Assembly: GCF_000392615.1 (NCBI RefSeq)
Contig: NZ_KB933398.1
Span: 102,083-166,082 of the forward strand
From: Lysinibacillus sphaericus OT4b.31
GTDB taxonomy: Bacteria; Bacillota; Bacilli; Bacillales_A; Planococcaceae
Direction: 5' to 3'
Length of the DNA stretch: 64,000 nucleotides
The notes below the pieces were generated by a model. That model saw only the letters and a list, made by a program, of their open reading frames with translations. It had not been told where the DNA came from and did no database searches. The position numbers and the translations under genes were made by a program. Positions 54,973 through 64,000 of this stretch are shown here, piece after piece. Each line of letters starts with the position of its first letter. Position 1 is the first letter of the stretch.

Positions 54973-55917
54973 ATGAATGCACAAATACAAACTGTACTAG
55001 AGAACATAGAAAAAGTGATGATTGGGAAAAGGGAAGTAGCAGAACTAAGTATAGTGGCATTGCTCGCAAGGGGGCATGTACTATTAGAAGACGTGCCAGG
55101 TGTTGGTAAGACAATGATGGTGCGCGCACTTGCAAAATCTTTTGATGCACAGTTTAAACGTATTCAGTTCACACCTGATTTATTGCCGTCTGATGTTGTA
55201 GGTGTATCTATATACAATCCCAAAACAATGGAATTTGAATTTCGACCAGGTCCAATTATGGGCGATGTCGTGTTAGCAGATGAAATTAATCGAACATCTC
55301 CGAAAACACAATCAGCTTTATTGGAGGGAATGGAAGAAGCTTCTGTCACTATTGATGGTAATACGCTAAAAATATCTCAGCCATTTTTTGTAATGGCTAC
55401 CCAAAACCCTATTGAACATGAAGGAACTTATCCACTACCAGAGGCACAGTTAGATCGATTTTTACTAAAAATAAAAATGGGTTATCCGTCAAGAAGTCAA
55501 GAGGTAGAAATACTACGCCGAGCAGAAAATGGAAAGCCAATTGAAAAGATTGATGCTGTACTATCGGTGGCACAATTAATTGAATTGCAGGAGCTTGTCC
55601 AAGGTGTCTACGTTGAAGATTCAGTTAAAAATTATATGGTTGAGCTGTCTACGCAAACGAGGGACAATAGCTATGTTCATTTAGGGGTTAGTCCACGTGC
55701 GACAATTGCTTTAATGAAGGCATCCCAGGCATATGCGTTTATAAAAGGGCGTAGTTTTGTGACACCAGATGATGTGCAGTATCTAGTACCTTTTGTCTTT
55801 AGCCACCGTATAACACTAAAGCCTGATGCGCGCTATGATAATGTAACATCCGAGGAAATTATTGAACGGATTATTGCGAAAACGCCTGTGCCCACAAAGA
55901 GGTTTGCAGAGCAATGA
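54973..55917 (+). CDS. MoxR-family AAA+ ATPase
   Basis: 314 aa. Walker A GVPGVGKT (around residues 43-50), Walker B VVLADEINR, sensor MATQNPIEHEGTYPLPEAQLDRFL, arginine-finger/lid region DARYDNVTSEEI. MoxR ATPases act as chaperones for VWA/DUF58 partners. The DUF58 gene overlaps by 4 bp. AAGGAGG precedes the ATG. Confidence 0.95.
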   Translation: MNAQIQTVLENIEKVMIGKREVAELSIVALLARGHVLLEDVPGVGKTMMVRALAKSFDAQFKRIQFTPDLLPSDVVGVSIYNPKTMEFEFRPGPIMGDVVLADEINRTSPKTQSALLEGMEEASVTIDGNTLKISQPFFVMATQNPIEHEGTYPLPEAQLDRFLLKIKMGYPSRSQEVEILRRAENGKPIEKIDAVLSVAQLIELQELVQGVYVEDSVKNYMVELSTQTRDNSYVHLGVSPRATIALMKASQAYAFIKGRSFVTPDDVQYLVPFVFSHRITLKPDARYDNVTSEEIIERIIAKTPVPTKRFAEQ

Positions 55918-57095
55918 AAAAGTGGCGAGCTCTATTTGAGAAAAGTAAACATTTCCTATTAGTGAGTTTACTGATGCTAATAACGTTCTGTTATGCGATG
56001 TTCCAAGGGGGCTTTGTTAGCTGGTTTGTATTTTTTACCGTTAGTCCATTTTTGCTATATGCCTTTATTTTTTTACTAGTAAGGGAAGAGATAGTGGGGA
56101 TAGAACGTAAAATTGAACCTTCACATGTAGAAAGTGGCCAATCAGTGAAAGTGACAATAAGCTTAGAGCGAAAAACACGCTTTCCTTTTGTTTATATGAT
56201 GATGGAGGAGCTTGTTAACAGCGAATCACTTGTCCAATCAAAAGTACTAGGCACAAATGTTATTAAATTTGTTGGCTTTGCGAAAAAGTTTACTTGGAAT
56301 TATACACTTGAAAGTTTACCACGTGGGGAACATCGATATTTAGGTGCAACCATTGTCTTTAGTGATTTTTTTGGATGGGCAAAGAAGCGCAGAGTAATAG
56401 AAAGAGAACAAATCGTTTTAGTGTACCCAAAGGTAAGAGAAATGGTATACGCTGCACTACAAACGAAATTAGATATTGGCACAATGATGTCACCTTATTC
56501 GGTTGTGAAGGATACATCAATGGCAGTAGGTTTACGCGAGTACGTGCCAGGTGATCGTTTTTCTTGGATTCATTGGAAATCTTTTGCGAAAACTCAAACA
56601 CTGCAGTCAAAAGAATTTGAAGATCGTCAGTCTCAGGAATTGTTGTTAGTGCTTCATGTGGAGGCTTCTCCTTTATTTGAAGACAAGGTTGAGCTTGCTG
56701 CTTCCATGTTACAAACGATTGTGCGAGGACGTGGAGATATTTCTTTTGTTTCAACAGGGCCAAAAACGAAGGTGTTCCCATTCATTCAAAGTGAAAAGCA
56801 ACTAGATCAAGTTATGCGTCATTTAGCTGCAATAAAACCTATCAAAAATGCTGAATTTCAATTACGTAATCAGCAAAGCTTTAAGCAGGGTGCATCACTG
56901 TTATTTGTTACGAACGAAATATCGGATGATTTACTACATAGTCTTGCCAATGCAGTGAAATACTGTATTTGTTTTGTAGTCGCAGAACAACCGCCAAAAC
57001 AGACAGATATAGCAAAACGATATAAACAAATTCAAATTGTGCATGTTGATCCAACAGAGTATTATCACTTGTTCACGGAGGTGGTGAAGCCGTGA
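55914..57095 (+). CDS. DUF58 membrane-associated protein
   Basis: 393 aa. Two membrane segments near the N-terminus (about 13-57), a beta-rich middle (TISLERKTRFPFVYMMMEEL), then the DUF58 core VGLREYVPGDRFSWIHWKSFAKTQTLQSKEFEDRQ, a VWA-like fold. Partner of the MoxR ATPase. Overlaps the next gene by 4 bp, so all three are co-translated. The unit occurs across Bacillales; its substrate is unknown. Confidence 0.92.
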   Translation: MKKWRALFEKSKHFLLVSLLMLITFCYAMFQGGFVSWFVFFTVSPFLLYAFIFLLVREEIVGIERKIEPSHVESGQSVKVTISLERKTRFPFVYMMMEELVNSESLVQSKVLGTNVIKFVGFAKKFTWNYTLESLPRGEHRYLGATIVFSDFFGWAKKRRVIEREQIVLVYPKVREMVYAALQTKLDIGTMMSPYSVVKDTSMAVGLREYVPGDRFSWIHWKSFAKTQTLQSKEFEDRQSQELLLVLHVEASPLFEDKVELAASMLQTIVRGRGDISFVSTGPKTKVFPFIQSEKQLDQVMRHLAAIKPIKNAEFQLRNQQSFKQGASLLFVTNEISDDLLHSLANAVKYCICFVVAEQPPKQTDIAKRYKQIQIVHVDPTEYYHLFTEVVKP

Positions 57096-59275
57096 AAAAA
57101 CCACTAGGAAATTTTGTGGAATTAGCAATTGCATACGTTGTTATTTTCTTTATTTTACGTGAATGGCTCGTACCAGTAATGGAGTTAACGAATACGAGTC
57201 TAATTCATTTGTTTTTAGTGTTTATTGGCTTAGCGCTTGTACTTAGTTTATTTGATGTCCATCCGTTGTTGTCGGGGCCTGTGAAACTTGGCTACATTAC
57301 TTGGTTTATTGTATTTGTGTATAGCGGTAGCCCTGTGTTATCTGGAGAGACCCTACCATTTTTAATAAATGAATTGAAAGTGAATACGGCAACCATTCTT
57401 GCTGGGAACTTTGGACAAGTCTCCGATTCGTTTAGAACTGTACTATTTCTTGCGCTTATTTGGATGCTAATATACCTAATTCACCACTGGATTACTGTGC
57501 ACAAGAATATTTTCTATTTCTTCTTGTTGACCGTTTTTTTCATCGCTACACTAGATACATTTAGTGATTATGACGGGAAAGTGGCAATCGTTAAAGTTGT
57601 TGTACTTGGTCTTATCATGACAGGGGTGTTATTTGTCAAGCGTTTGTGGCTTCAAACAGATACGCCAAGTGATGCAGTAGGGAAGTGGAAACTCGTTATA
57701 CCAATGATTGTTTCCGTAATGATTGTAAGTTTAGTAGCCTTCTTTTTACCAAAAGGGGGACCGACATGGGCGGACCCAGTTCCATTTATCCAAAGTGTTA
57801 CGGGGCAAGGAGAATCAGGAACAGGTAAAAGATCGGTTGGCTATAGTGAGGATGATAGTCAGTTGGGGGGGCCGTTCAAAGGTGATGATACACTCATTTT
57901 TACCGCTAGTTCTCGTGACCGACATTATTGGCGTATCGATACAAAGGACACCTATACCTCCAAGGGCTGGATTCACTCTAATGGCAATTTTGAAGAAGCG
58001 ATTTATCAAGATAATAGCTTAATTGCTACTTCACTTCAGGTGGGACCTCCTGAAAATGAACGTGAAATTCAGATGGATATTATGGTTCCTATGCCATTTT
58101 TAATTCAAACATATGGCATGCAATACATTTCAACAGAAGATCCTACAGTACTTATTCAGAATGCGCAAACGGAAAAAATTTTGACAAAGCAACAAAATGG
58201 AGATGTTAAATTACTATCTAATTATACGATAGCTTATAGTGAACCAAACTATAGCATGCAGCAACTTCGCTTGTCGGAGCCATCGATGCTTGAAACGTTA
58301 GATCCGGATTTAAATCGCTTTTTACAACTACCAAATACGCTGCCGCAACGAGTAAAGGATTTAGCAGAAGACTTGATACAAGATAAAGCTACAGTGTATG
58401 AACAAGTAAAGGCAGTGGAAGCTTATTTTTCAAGAGGTGGCTTTAGATACGATAAAACAGCTTCGGCTATCCCAGCAGCAAATCAAGATTATGTTGATCA
58501 GTTTTTATTTGATACCAAAATTGGCTATTGTGATAACTTCTCTACTTCAATGGTTGTACTGTTGCGTTCAGTAGGTATCCCCGCACGATGGGTGAAGGGT
58601 TTTGCGCCAGGCAATATGGGACCAATATCAAGTGGTGAACGTGAGTATCGTGTAACAAATGATAATGCACATTCGTGGGTAGAAGCTTATATCCCTGGGA
58701 CAGGTTGGATTGAGTTTGAACCTACAATTGGCTTTTCAGGTACTGTTAATATCGATTATGATTTACAAGATGAGCCATCGCAACAAGAGGAAGTGTTACA
58801 GCCGGAAGAACCGAAAGAGCAACCACAAAAACAACAACCGGAAACAAAAAAAGCAACGACTAGTTCTCCATTTAGCTTAAGTGACGTTTGGACGTGGTTA
58901 AAGAAACACAAATACGTATGGTTATCTGTTATTGTTTTAGTGGCTGTTGTGAGTTTAATGCTATTTATGCAACGTAAAACATGGATTCCTAAGATGCAGG
59001 TGCGTGCTTATCGTAAAAAAGAAGCGGATTGGACAAATTTTGATGCTTCTTATCAAGTGTTAACGAAGCAATTATCACGCATCGGCCTACGTCGAAAAGA
59101 TGGTGAGACATTAAGGACGTTCGCGCAGCGTGTAGATGCCTCATTAGAGACTACTGAGATGCAAAAGCTAACTGCGGTGTATGAGCAACATATTTATGGC
59201 AATGATGTCAAGGACATTGATTTTGTGAAACTGAAAGAAAGTTGGGAATATTTAATCAATCGCACAATGAGTTGA
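57092..59275 (+). CDS. Transglutaminase-like membrane protein (TgpA type)
   Basis: 727 aa. Five to six membrane segments in the first 215 residues, then a large external region. The transglutaminase core has Cys in KIGYCDNFSTSMVVLLRSVGIPARWVKGF, His in NDNAHSWVEAYIPG and Asp/Glu in WIEFEPTIGF. A Gln/Pro/Glu linker leads to a last membrane segment (about 604-622) and a cytosolic DUF4129-like tail. Third gene of the MoxR-DUF58 operon; probably a wall- or surface-protein-modifying peptidase. Confidence 0.93.
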   Translation: MKKPLGNFVELAIAYVVIFFILREWLVPVMELTNTSLIHLFLVFIGLALVLSLFDVHPLLSGPVKLGYITWFIVFVYSGSPVLSGETLPFLINELKVNTATILAGNFGQVSDSFRTVLFLALIWMLIYLIHHWITVHKNIFYFFLLTVFFIATLDTFSDYDGKVAIVKVVVLGLIMTGVLFVKRLWLQTDTPSDAVGKWKLVIPMIVSVMIVSLVAFFLPKGGPTWADPVPFIQSVTGQGESGTGKRSVGYSEDDSQLGGPFKGDDTLIFTASSRDRHYWRIDTKDTYTSKGWIHSNGNFEEAIYQDNSLIATSLQVGPPENEREIQMDIMVPMPFLIQTYGMQYISTEDPTVLIQNAQTEKILTKQQNGDVKLLSNYTIAYSEPNYSMQQLRLSEPSMLETLDPDLNRFLQLPNTLPQRVKDLAEDLIQDKATVYEQVKAVEAYFSRGGFRYDKTASAIPAANQDYVDQFLFDTKIGYCDNFSTSMVVLLRSVGIPARWVKGFAPGNMGPISSGEREYRVTNDNAHSWVEAYIPGTGWIEFEPTIGFSGTVNIDYDLQDEPSQQEEVLQPEEPKEQPQKQQPETKKATTSSPFSLSDVWTWLKKHKYVWLSVIVLVAVVSLMLFMQRKTWIPKMQVRAYRKKEADWTNFDASYQVLTKQLSRIGLRRKDGETLRTFAQRVDASLETTEMQKLTAVYEQHIYGNDVKDIDFVKLKESWEYLINRTMS

Positions 59276-59329
59276 TTTTAGTGGGTACAAAGAGTAAAAT
59301 GAAAAAAATTATATATGATTAGGATTGCT

Positions 59330-59396
59330 TTCATATAAGTTCGAAAATAGGGTTCGGATGTCTCTACGAAATCACCGTAAATGATTTCTCTATGAA
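59330..59396 (+). ncRNA. Guanine (purine) riboswitch of guaA, divergent
   Basis: P1 TTCATA/TATGAA; J1/2 TATAAG; P2 TTCGAA/TTCGGA; J2/3 TGTCTCTAC; P3 GAAATC/GATTTC with loop ACCGTAAAT. J3/1 reads CTCTATG, keeping the C at the guanine-reading position but with U where xpt-type aptamers have A before it. Confidence 0.85.
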
Positions 59397-59478
59397 GGTG
59401 AATGTTTTGGTTAGGTGAGAAGTTTAGAGAATCACTTTTCTTTACTACGCATTCGCCTTTATAATTCAAGAACTTATG

Positions 59479-59516
59479 GACGCGTAGGAAGTTTTTTACT
59501 TTCGTACGCGTTTTTA
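59479..59516 (+). terminator. guaA leader terminator
   Basis: ACGCGTAGGAAGT / ACTTTCGTACGCGT stem with five T, between riboswitch and gene. Confidence 0.85.
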
Positions 59517-59565
59517 TTTGAACATATGAAAAAATCCTTTAAAAATAGAAGAAGAGGTGGAAATA

Positions 59566-61119
59566 TTGTCAGCAAGCCCTTTATTAAAAGAGCAAGAAAA
59601 AATCGTTGTTTTAGACTTCGGTAGTCAATTTAACCAATTAATTACGCGTCGTATCCGTGAATTTGGTGTGTTTAGTGAATTGCATCCTCACACAATTACA
59701 GCAGAAGAAATTAAAGGCATGAACGCAGCAGGTATCATCTTTTCAGGTGGTCCAAACTCAGTTTATGATGAAAATGCCTTCCATGTAGATCCGGCTATTT
59801 TTGAATTAGGCTTACCAATCTTAGGAATTTGCTATGGTATGCAATTAATGGCTTATACGCAAGGCGGTAAAGTTGAAGGTGCTGAAACACGTGAATACGG
59901 TAAAGCAGAAGTACAAGTAACAGTTGCTAACAAATTATTTGGTGATTTACCAACTGAACAAATCGTATGGATGAGCCATGGCGACCATGTAACAGAAGTA
60001 CCTGCGGGCTTTGAAGTTATCGCAACAAGTGCTGCTTGTCCGATCGCTGCAATGGCGAACGTAGAACGCAAACTATATGCAGTACAATTCCACCCAGAAG
60101 TTCGTCACTCTGTATATGGCAATGACTTACTACGTCAATTTGTATTCGATATTTGCGGCGCTAAAGGTGATTGGTCAATGGCGAACTTTATCGAGCTTGA
60201 AATTGCTAAAATTCGCGAAACAGTTGGCGACAAAAAAGTATTATGTGCCCTTTCTGGTGGTGTGGATTCTTCGGTTGTTGCGGTACTAATTCATAAAGCA
60301 ATCGGTGACCAACTTACTTGTATGTTCGTAGACCACAACTTAAACCGTAAAGGGGAAGTTGCTCAGGTTATGAAAACATTCACGGAAGATTTCGATATGA
60401 ACCTTATCAAAATCGATGCACGCCAACGTTTCATGGACAAACTTGCGGGTGTTTCTGATCCAGAGAAAAAACGTAAAATTATCGGTAACGAATTTATTTA
60501 CGTATTCGATGAAGAAGCATCGAAACTGGAAGGTATGGATTTCCTAGCACAAGGTACGTTATATACAGACATTATTGAATCGGGTACAACAACTGCTCAA
60601 ACAATTAAATCTCACCATAATGTAGGCGGTCTGCCAGAAGACATGCAGTTCAAACTAATTGAACCACTAAAAACACTATTTAAAGACGAAGTGCGTGCTT
60701 TAGGTCTAGAGCTTGGTCTAGATGAGAAAATCGTGTGGCGTCAACCATTCCCAGGTCCTGGTCTAGGTATCCGTGTACTTGGTGAAGTAACAGAAGAAAA
60801 ACTTGAAATTGTGCGTGAATCTGATTTCATTTTACGTGAAGAAATCGCAAAAGCAGGTCTAGATCGCGACATTTGGCAATACTTCACTGTATTACCTGAT
60901 ATCCGTTCAGTTGGCGTAATGGGCGATGCACGTACGTATGACTACGCAATCGGTATCCGTGCAGTAACATCTATCGACGGTATGACTTCTGACTGGGCAC
61001 GTATCCCTTGGGATGTATTAGAAAAAATTTCTGTACGCCTAGTTAACGAAGTAAAACACGTAAACCGCGTGCTGTATGATATTACATCTAAGCCACCAGC
61101 AACGATTGAGTGGGAATAA
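59566..61119 (+). CDS. guaA: GMP synthase (glutamine-hydrolysing)
   Basis: 517 aa from TTG at 59566, with GAGGTG 6 nt upstream; a GTG at 59557 overlaps that site. Class-I glutaminase: C89 in GICYGMQLM, His-Glu in [11 protein letters not shown]-PPase: [10 protein letters not shown]-terminal dimerisation block [12 protein letters not shown] is identical to B. subtilis GuaA. Converts XMP to GMP. Under the guanine riboswitch, so excess guanine shuts it off. Confidence 0.97.
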   Translation: MSASPLLKEQEKIVVLDFGSQFNQLITRRIREFGVFSELHPHTITAEEIKGMNAAGIIFSGGPNSVYDENAFHVDPAIFELGLPILGICYGMQLMAYTQGGKVEGAETREYGKAEVQVTVANKLFGDLPTEQIVWMSHGDHVTEVPAGFEVIATSAACPIAAMANVERKLYAVQFHPEVRHSVYGNDLLRQFVFDICGAKGDWSMANFIELEIAKIRETVGDKKVLCALSGGVDSSVVAVLIHKAIGDQLTCMFVDHNLNRKGEVAQVMKTFTEDFDMNLIKIDARQRFMDKLAGVSDPEKKRKIIGNEFIYVFDEEASKLEGMDFLAQGTLYTDIIESGTTTAQTIKSHHNVGGLPEDMQFKLIEPLKTLFKDEVRALGLELGLDEKIVWRQPFPGPGLGIRVLGEVTEEKLEIVRESDFILREEIAKAGLDRDIWQYFTVLPDIRSVGVMGDARTYDYAIGIRAVTSIDGMTSDWARIPWDVLEKISVRLVNEVKHVNRVLYDITSKPPATIEWE

Positions 61120-61184
61120 TCTAGATATTTACGTTTTAAAATGCTTTAGCAGCCTTGATTGTTCTTGCAACAATTGAGTGAAAA

Positions 61185-61231
61185 AAACTCTCTTTTATTT
61201 GCGTTATATGCAAATAAAGGGGAGTTTTTTT
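61185..61231 (+). terminator. Terminator after guaA
   Basis: AAACTCTCTTTTATTTGC / GCAAATAAAGGGGAGTTT stem and seven T. Confidence 0.9.
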
Positions 61232-61650
61232 ATGACTACTAATTTGAATGTCAATGGTTTTTAAAATAAAACAGGGGATAGGGACGTATACATATTAGGA
61301 AAAGTCATGAGCTTCCTTGAATATTAAATTTAAAAGTTTGTAATACTAGGGGAAACAGTATTAGTTCAATCTACTAGATGTCAATTTAAAAGGTTTTGGA
61401 CTTCGGATTGGTATTAAATATAGTATTTATTAAGAGTTTATACTAATAATCATTGAGACAAGATAAAAATTTGAAGAAAAACGTAGTCTTGCAAAAGGGT
61501 TCTTTTCTACGTTTTTGTGATGTTTTTATAAAACATGAACATTAAATTAGTATTTTACACGAACTTTCGCATTTTATTTATATGAAATGTTCGGAAATAG
61601 GCTTGAAATCTGAAAAATGAAATGATATATTACAAATGTAAATTAAATAA
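61232..61650. other. Intergenic region between guaA and the pbuG leader
   Basis: No gene seen. A hairpin with complementary arms AAAAACGTAG and CTACGTTTTT lies at 61476-61517, T-rich at its end, without an obvious gene to terminate. It may mark a lost gene or a small RNA. Confidence 0.4.
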
Positions 61651-61722
61651 GTCGTCGTATAATGTCGGGGATAAGGCCCGTGAGTTTCTACCAAGTTACC
61701 GTAAATAACTTGACTACGATTT
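61651..61722 (+). ncRNA. Guanine riboswitch of pbuG
   Basis: Contains GTATAATGTCGGGGATAAGG, GAGTTTCTACC, then P3 AAGTT/AACTT with loop ACCGTAAAT, and GACTACGA, where the C specifies guanine. Canonical purine aptamer. Confidence 0.93.
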
Positions 61723-61785
61723 AGTGTTATACGAATGTATAGACACTAATAAATTTCACACAATAGATGTGATGAAATGTATCGT

Positions 61786-61824
61786 AGACATGCGACTAGT
61801 AGAATAGTCAGTGTGTCTTTTTTT
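61786..61824 (+). terminator. pbuG leader terminator
   Basis: AGACATGCGACT / AGTCAGTGTGTCT imperfect stem with seven T, just before the gene. Confidence 0.75.
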
Positions 61825-61866
61825 GTTTTCGATATTGAAGACGACAACACGGAGGATTTTTTAATA

Positions 61867-63171
61867 ATGAAAAAGTATTTCATGTTCGATGAGCTGGGCA
61901 CGAATTACCGTCGCGAAATAATCGGTGGTATTACTACTTTCCTTGCTATGGCTTATATCTTAGCAGTTAACCCGAATATCTTAAGTAATGCGGGTATGGA
62001 TACAGGTGCAGTTTTTGTTGCTACGGCATTAGCGGCAGCAGTAGGTTCGCTTATTATGGGGATTTTTGCTAAGTTCCCAATTTCATTAGCTCCTGGTATG
62101 GGACTTAATGCATTTTTCGCTTTTACTGTGGTAGGAGCATATGGTATCCCATGGCAAACAGGGTTAACAGGCGTATTTTTTTCAGGGATTATTTTCATTA
62201 TCCTTTCATTGACAGGTATTCGTGAAACAGTTATTAATGCAATACCAGCTCAACTCAAATATGCAGTATCAGCTGGTATTGGTTTATTTATTACATTTGT
62301 TGGCTTACAGGGTGCTGGCATTATTGAAGATAGTCCGGCAACTTTAGTTACATTAGGGTCATTTACAGGTTCAACATTATTAGCAGTATTCGGTATTATT
62401 CTTTCAGTCATCCTAATCATTAAATTCCGTAGTATCGGTATCTTCTTAGGGATGGTTATCACTGCAATCGTTGGTATGATTACTGGTGTAATTACACCAC
62501 CAGAAGCAGTTGTTTCGGCGATTCCAAGTGTAGATTCAACTTTTATGGTTGCACTTAACCCAATTTTTAATGACTTTGATTCTTTACTAAACGTAAAATT
62601 TTTAGTTGTAGTGTTAACATTTTTATTCGTTGACTTCTTCGATACAGCGGGTACATTAATGGCAGTGGCAACACAAGCTGGATTGGTAAAGGACGACAAA
62701 TTACCACGTGCAAGCCGTGCCTTAATGGCTGATGCACTTGCAACAACAATCGGTTCTTTGTTCGGTACTTCAACTACTACTGCTTATGTGGAATCAACTT
62801 CAGGTGTAGCTGCGGGTGCTCGTTCAGGTTTTGCTGCAGTTGTAACGGCTGTATTATTCCTAATAGCATTATTTTTCTCACCATTACTTGCTGTTGTAAC
62901 TCCTGCAGTAACAGCCCCGGCACTTGTTATCGTAGGTGTATTAATGGTATCGTCTTTACGTTTAATTGATTGGGATAAATTCGAAATTGCAGTACCGGCA
63001 TTCTTTACAATATTAATGATGCCTCTTGGTTATTCAATTGCAACTGGTATCGCAATTGGTTTTGTATTTTATCCAGTGACAATGCTTTTAGCAGGTCGTA
63101 AAAAAGAAATTCACCCTATGATGTACGGATTATTCTTTGTCTTCCTTGCATACTTTATCTGGGTTCGATAA
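61867..63171 (+). CDS. pbuG: Guanine/hypoxanthine permease PbuG
   Basis: 434 aa from the ATG at 61867 (GGAGG upstream; the longer frame runs back into the leader terminator). NCS2 family, azgA-like branch, about 12-14 membrane segments. Motifs: ITTFLAMAYILAVNPNIL, APGMGLNAFFAF, FVDFFDTAGTLMAVATQAG and TSTTTAYVESTSGVAAGARSG. Imports guanine and hypoxanthine by proton symport. Same ligand control as guaA. Terminator at 63184. Confidence 0.95.
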   Translation: MKKYFMFDELGTNYRREIIGGITTFLAMAYILAVNPNILSNAGMDTGAVFVATALAAAVGSLIMGIFAKFPISLAPGMGLNAFFAFTVVGAYGIPWQTGLTGVFFSGIIFIILSLTGIRETVINAIPAQLKYAVSAGIGLFITFVGLQGAGIIEDSPATLVTLGSFTGSTLLAVFGIILSVILIIKFRSIGIFLGMVITAIVGMITGVITPPEAVVSAIPSVDSTFMVALNPIFNDFDSLLNVKFLVVVLTFLFVDFFDTAGTLMAVATQAGLVKDDKLPRASRALMADALATTIGSLFGTSTTTAYVESTSGVAAGARSGFAAVVTAVLFLIALFFSPLLAVVTPAVTAPALVIVGVLMVSSLRLIDWDKFEIAVPAFFTILMMPLGYSIATGIAIGFVFYPVTMLLAGRKKEIHPMMYGLFFVFLAYFIWVR

Positions 63172-63183
63172 TTTTAATGATAG

Positions 63184-63221
63184 AAGCGCCACTAAACTTT
63201 CTGATGGGTGGCGCTTTTTTT
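63184..63221 (+). terminator. Terminator after pbuG
   Basis: AGCGCCAC / TGGCGCT stem with seven T. Confidence 0.88.
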
Positions 63222-63299
63222 CGTTCATTTGAACTTTACTATTAATATAGAAGAAACTTGTTTTATTATAAACTGAATAGTTTTACTTTAATAAAACCC

Positions 63300-63328
63300 T
63301 TGCAAACTATTTTTTGCGATGGTATATT
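63300..63328 (+). promoter_or_regulatory. rrn promoter P1
   Basis: TTGCAA, 17 bp, TATATT, upstream of 16S. Confidence 0.7.
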
Positions 63329-63382
63329 TAATCACGTTGTTACGAGAACAAACGAACAACAAAACAAAAACTAAACAAAGTG

Positions 63383-63411
63383 TTGACAATAAGTTAACAA
63401 CATGTTAAAGT
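63383..63411 (+). promoter_or_regulatory. rrn promoter P2
   Basis: TTGACA, 17 bp, TAAAGT. An antitermination-like leader (CCTTGAAAACTGAACAAG) follows at about 63446. Confidence 0.75.
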
Positions 63412-63575
63412 ATAAAAAGTTACTTAAACAGTAACTAACAACATGAACCTTGAAAACTGAACAAGCAAAACGTAATCAACAAAGTTTTTAGTAGCGAACT
63501 TCGGTACGTGAATAAAACAAAATTTTGGACATCAAAATTGATGCCAGCAAAACAATTTGAGCTTATCAAATTTCT

Positions 63576-64000
<425 letters not shown>

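Noticed and set aside
61232..61480. Possible gene between guaA and pbuG
   Set aside because: All frames are broken by stops; only hairpins and AT-rich DNA are seen.

Overview
The window reads as chromosomal DNA of a low-GC, spore-forming Gram-positive of the Lysinibacillus/Planococcaceae type. Evidence: the 5' part of a Bacillales 16S rRNA at the right edge, B. subtilis-like gene families throughout (SleL/YaaH, YqxK, YoxD, HemAT, DesKR, NadE), strong AGGAGG-type ribosome sites with frequent TTG/GTG starts, and two surface proteins carrying S-layer homology domains. The genus assignment is an inference from a partial 16S and gene content.

Layout. 1-2.6 kb: start of a nonribosomal-peptide-type adenylation gene (runs off the left edge) and a chemoreceptor, both on the minus strand. 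3.3-5.4 kb: a translationally coupled AAA ATPase + TOPRIM pair that looks like an uncharacterised defence module. 5.6-9.9 kb: spore cortex hydrolase SleL, an S-layer-anchored YcdB-type protein and a YusW-like lipoprotein. 10-12.8 kb: MarR (MhqR-like) regulator, ring-cleavage dioxygenase, nitroreductase and FMN reductase, with two matching operator palindromes. 12.9-14.9 kb: two-component system. 15-16.7 kb: tandem repeats, a DUF1541 lipoprotein and a decayed insertion sequence. 16.7-19.7 kb: BioY with a BirA box; cobalamin riboswitch with BtuC/BtuD-like genes. 20-21.4 kb: paired SMR exporters and their TetR regulator. 21.5-29.9 kb: YqxK, a GDSL/SLH surface protein, small envelope proteins, a YdcF-like protein, a Sel1-repeat protein and the oxygen sensor HemAT. 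30-37 kb: haem-synthesis oxidase, then an S-box-controlled operon of a MetF fusion and MetH. 37-42.3 kb: GNAT acetyltransferase, fatty-acid desaturase with DesK/DesR, YoxD-type reductase. 42.3-49.9 kb: proline dehydrogenase, FetAB-like exporter, Ogt, PII-AmtB with a GlnR/TnrA box, PncB-NadE. 50-54.7 kb: small repeat locus and a nosL-nosD-nosL-nosY-nosF set without nosZ. 55-59.3 kb: MoxR-DUF58-transglutaminase operon. 59.3-63.2 kb: guanine riboswitches before guaA and pbuG. 63.3-64 kb: tandem rrn promoters and the start of a 16S gene.

Regulation is unusually readable: cobalamin, SAM and two guanine riboswitches, plus BirA, MhqR-like, TetR and GlnR/TnrA sites, each next to a gene of the matching pathway. 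Cobalamin uptake (17.8 kb) and cobalamin-dependent MetH (33.6 kb) form one logical pathway. The parts least explained by known biology are the AAA/TOPRIM pair, the orphan nos set with two NosL lipoproteins, and a GC-rich family of intergenic repeats, two of which have expanded into 46-bp and 42-bp tandem arrays.
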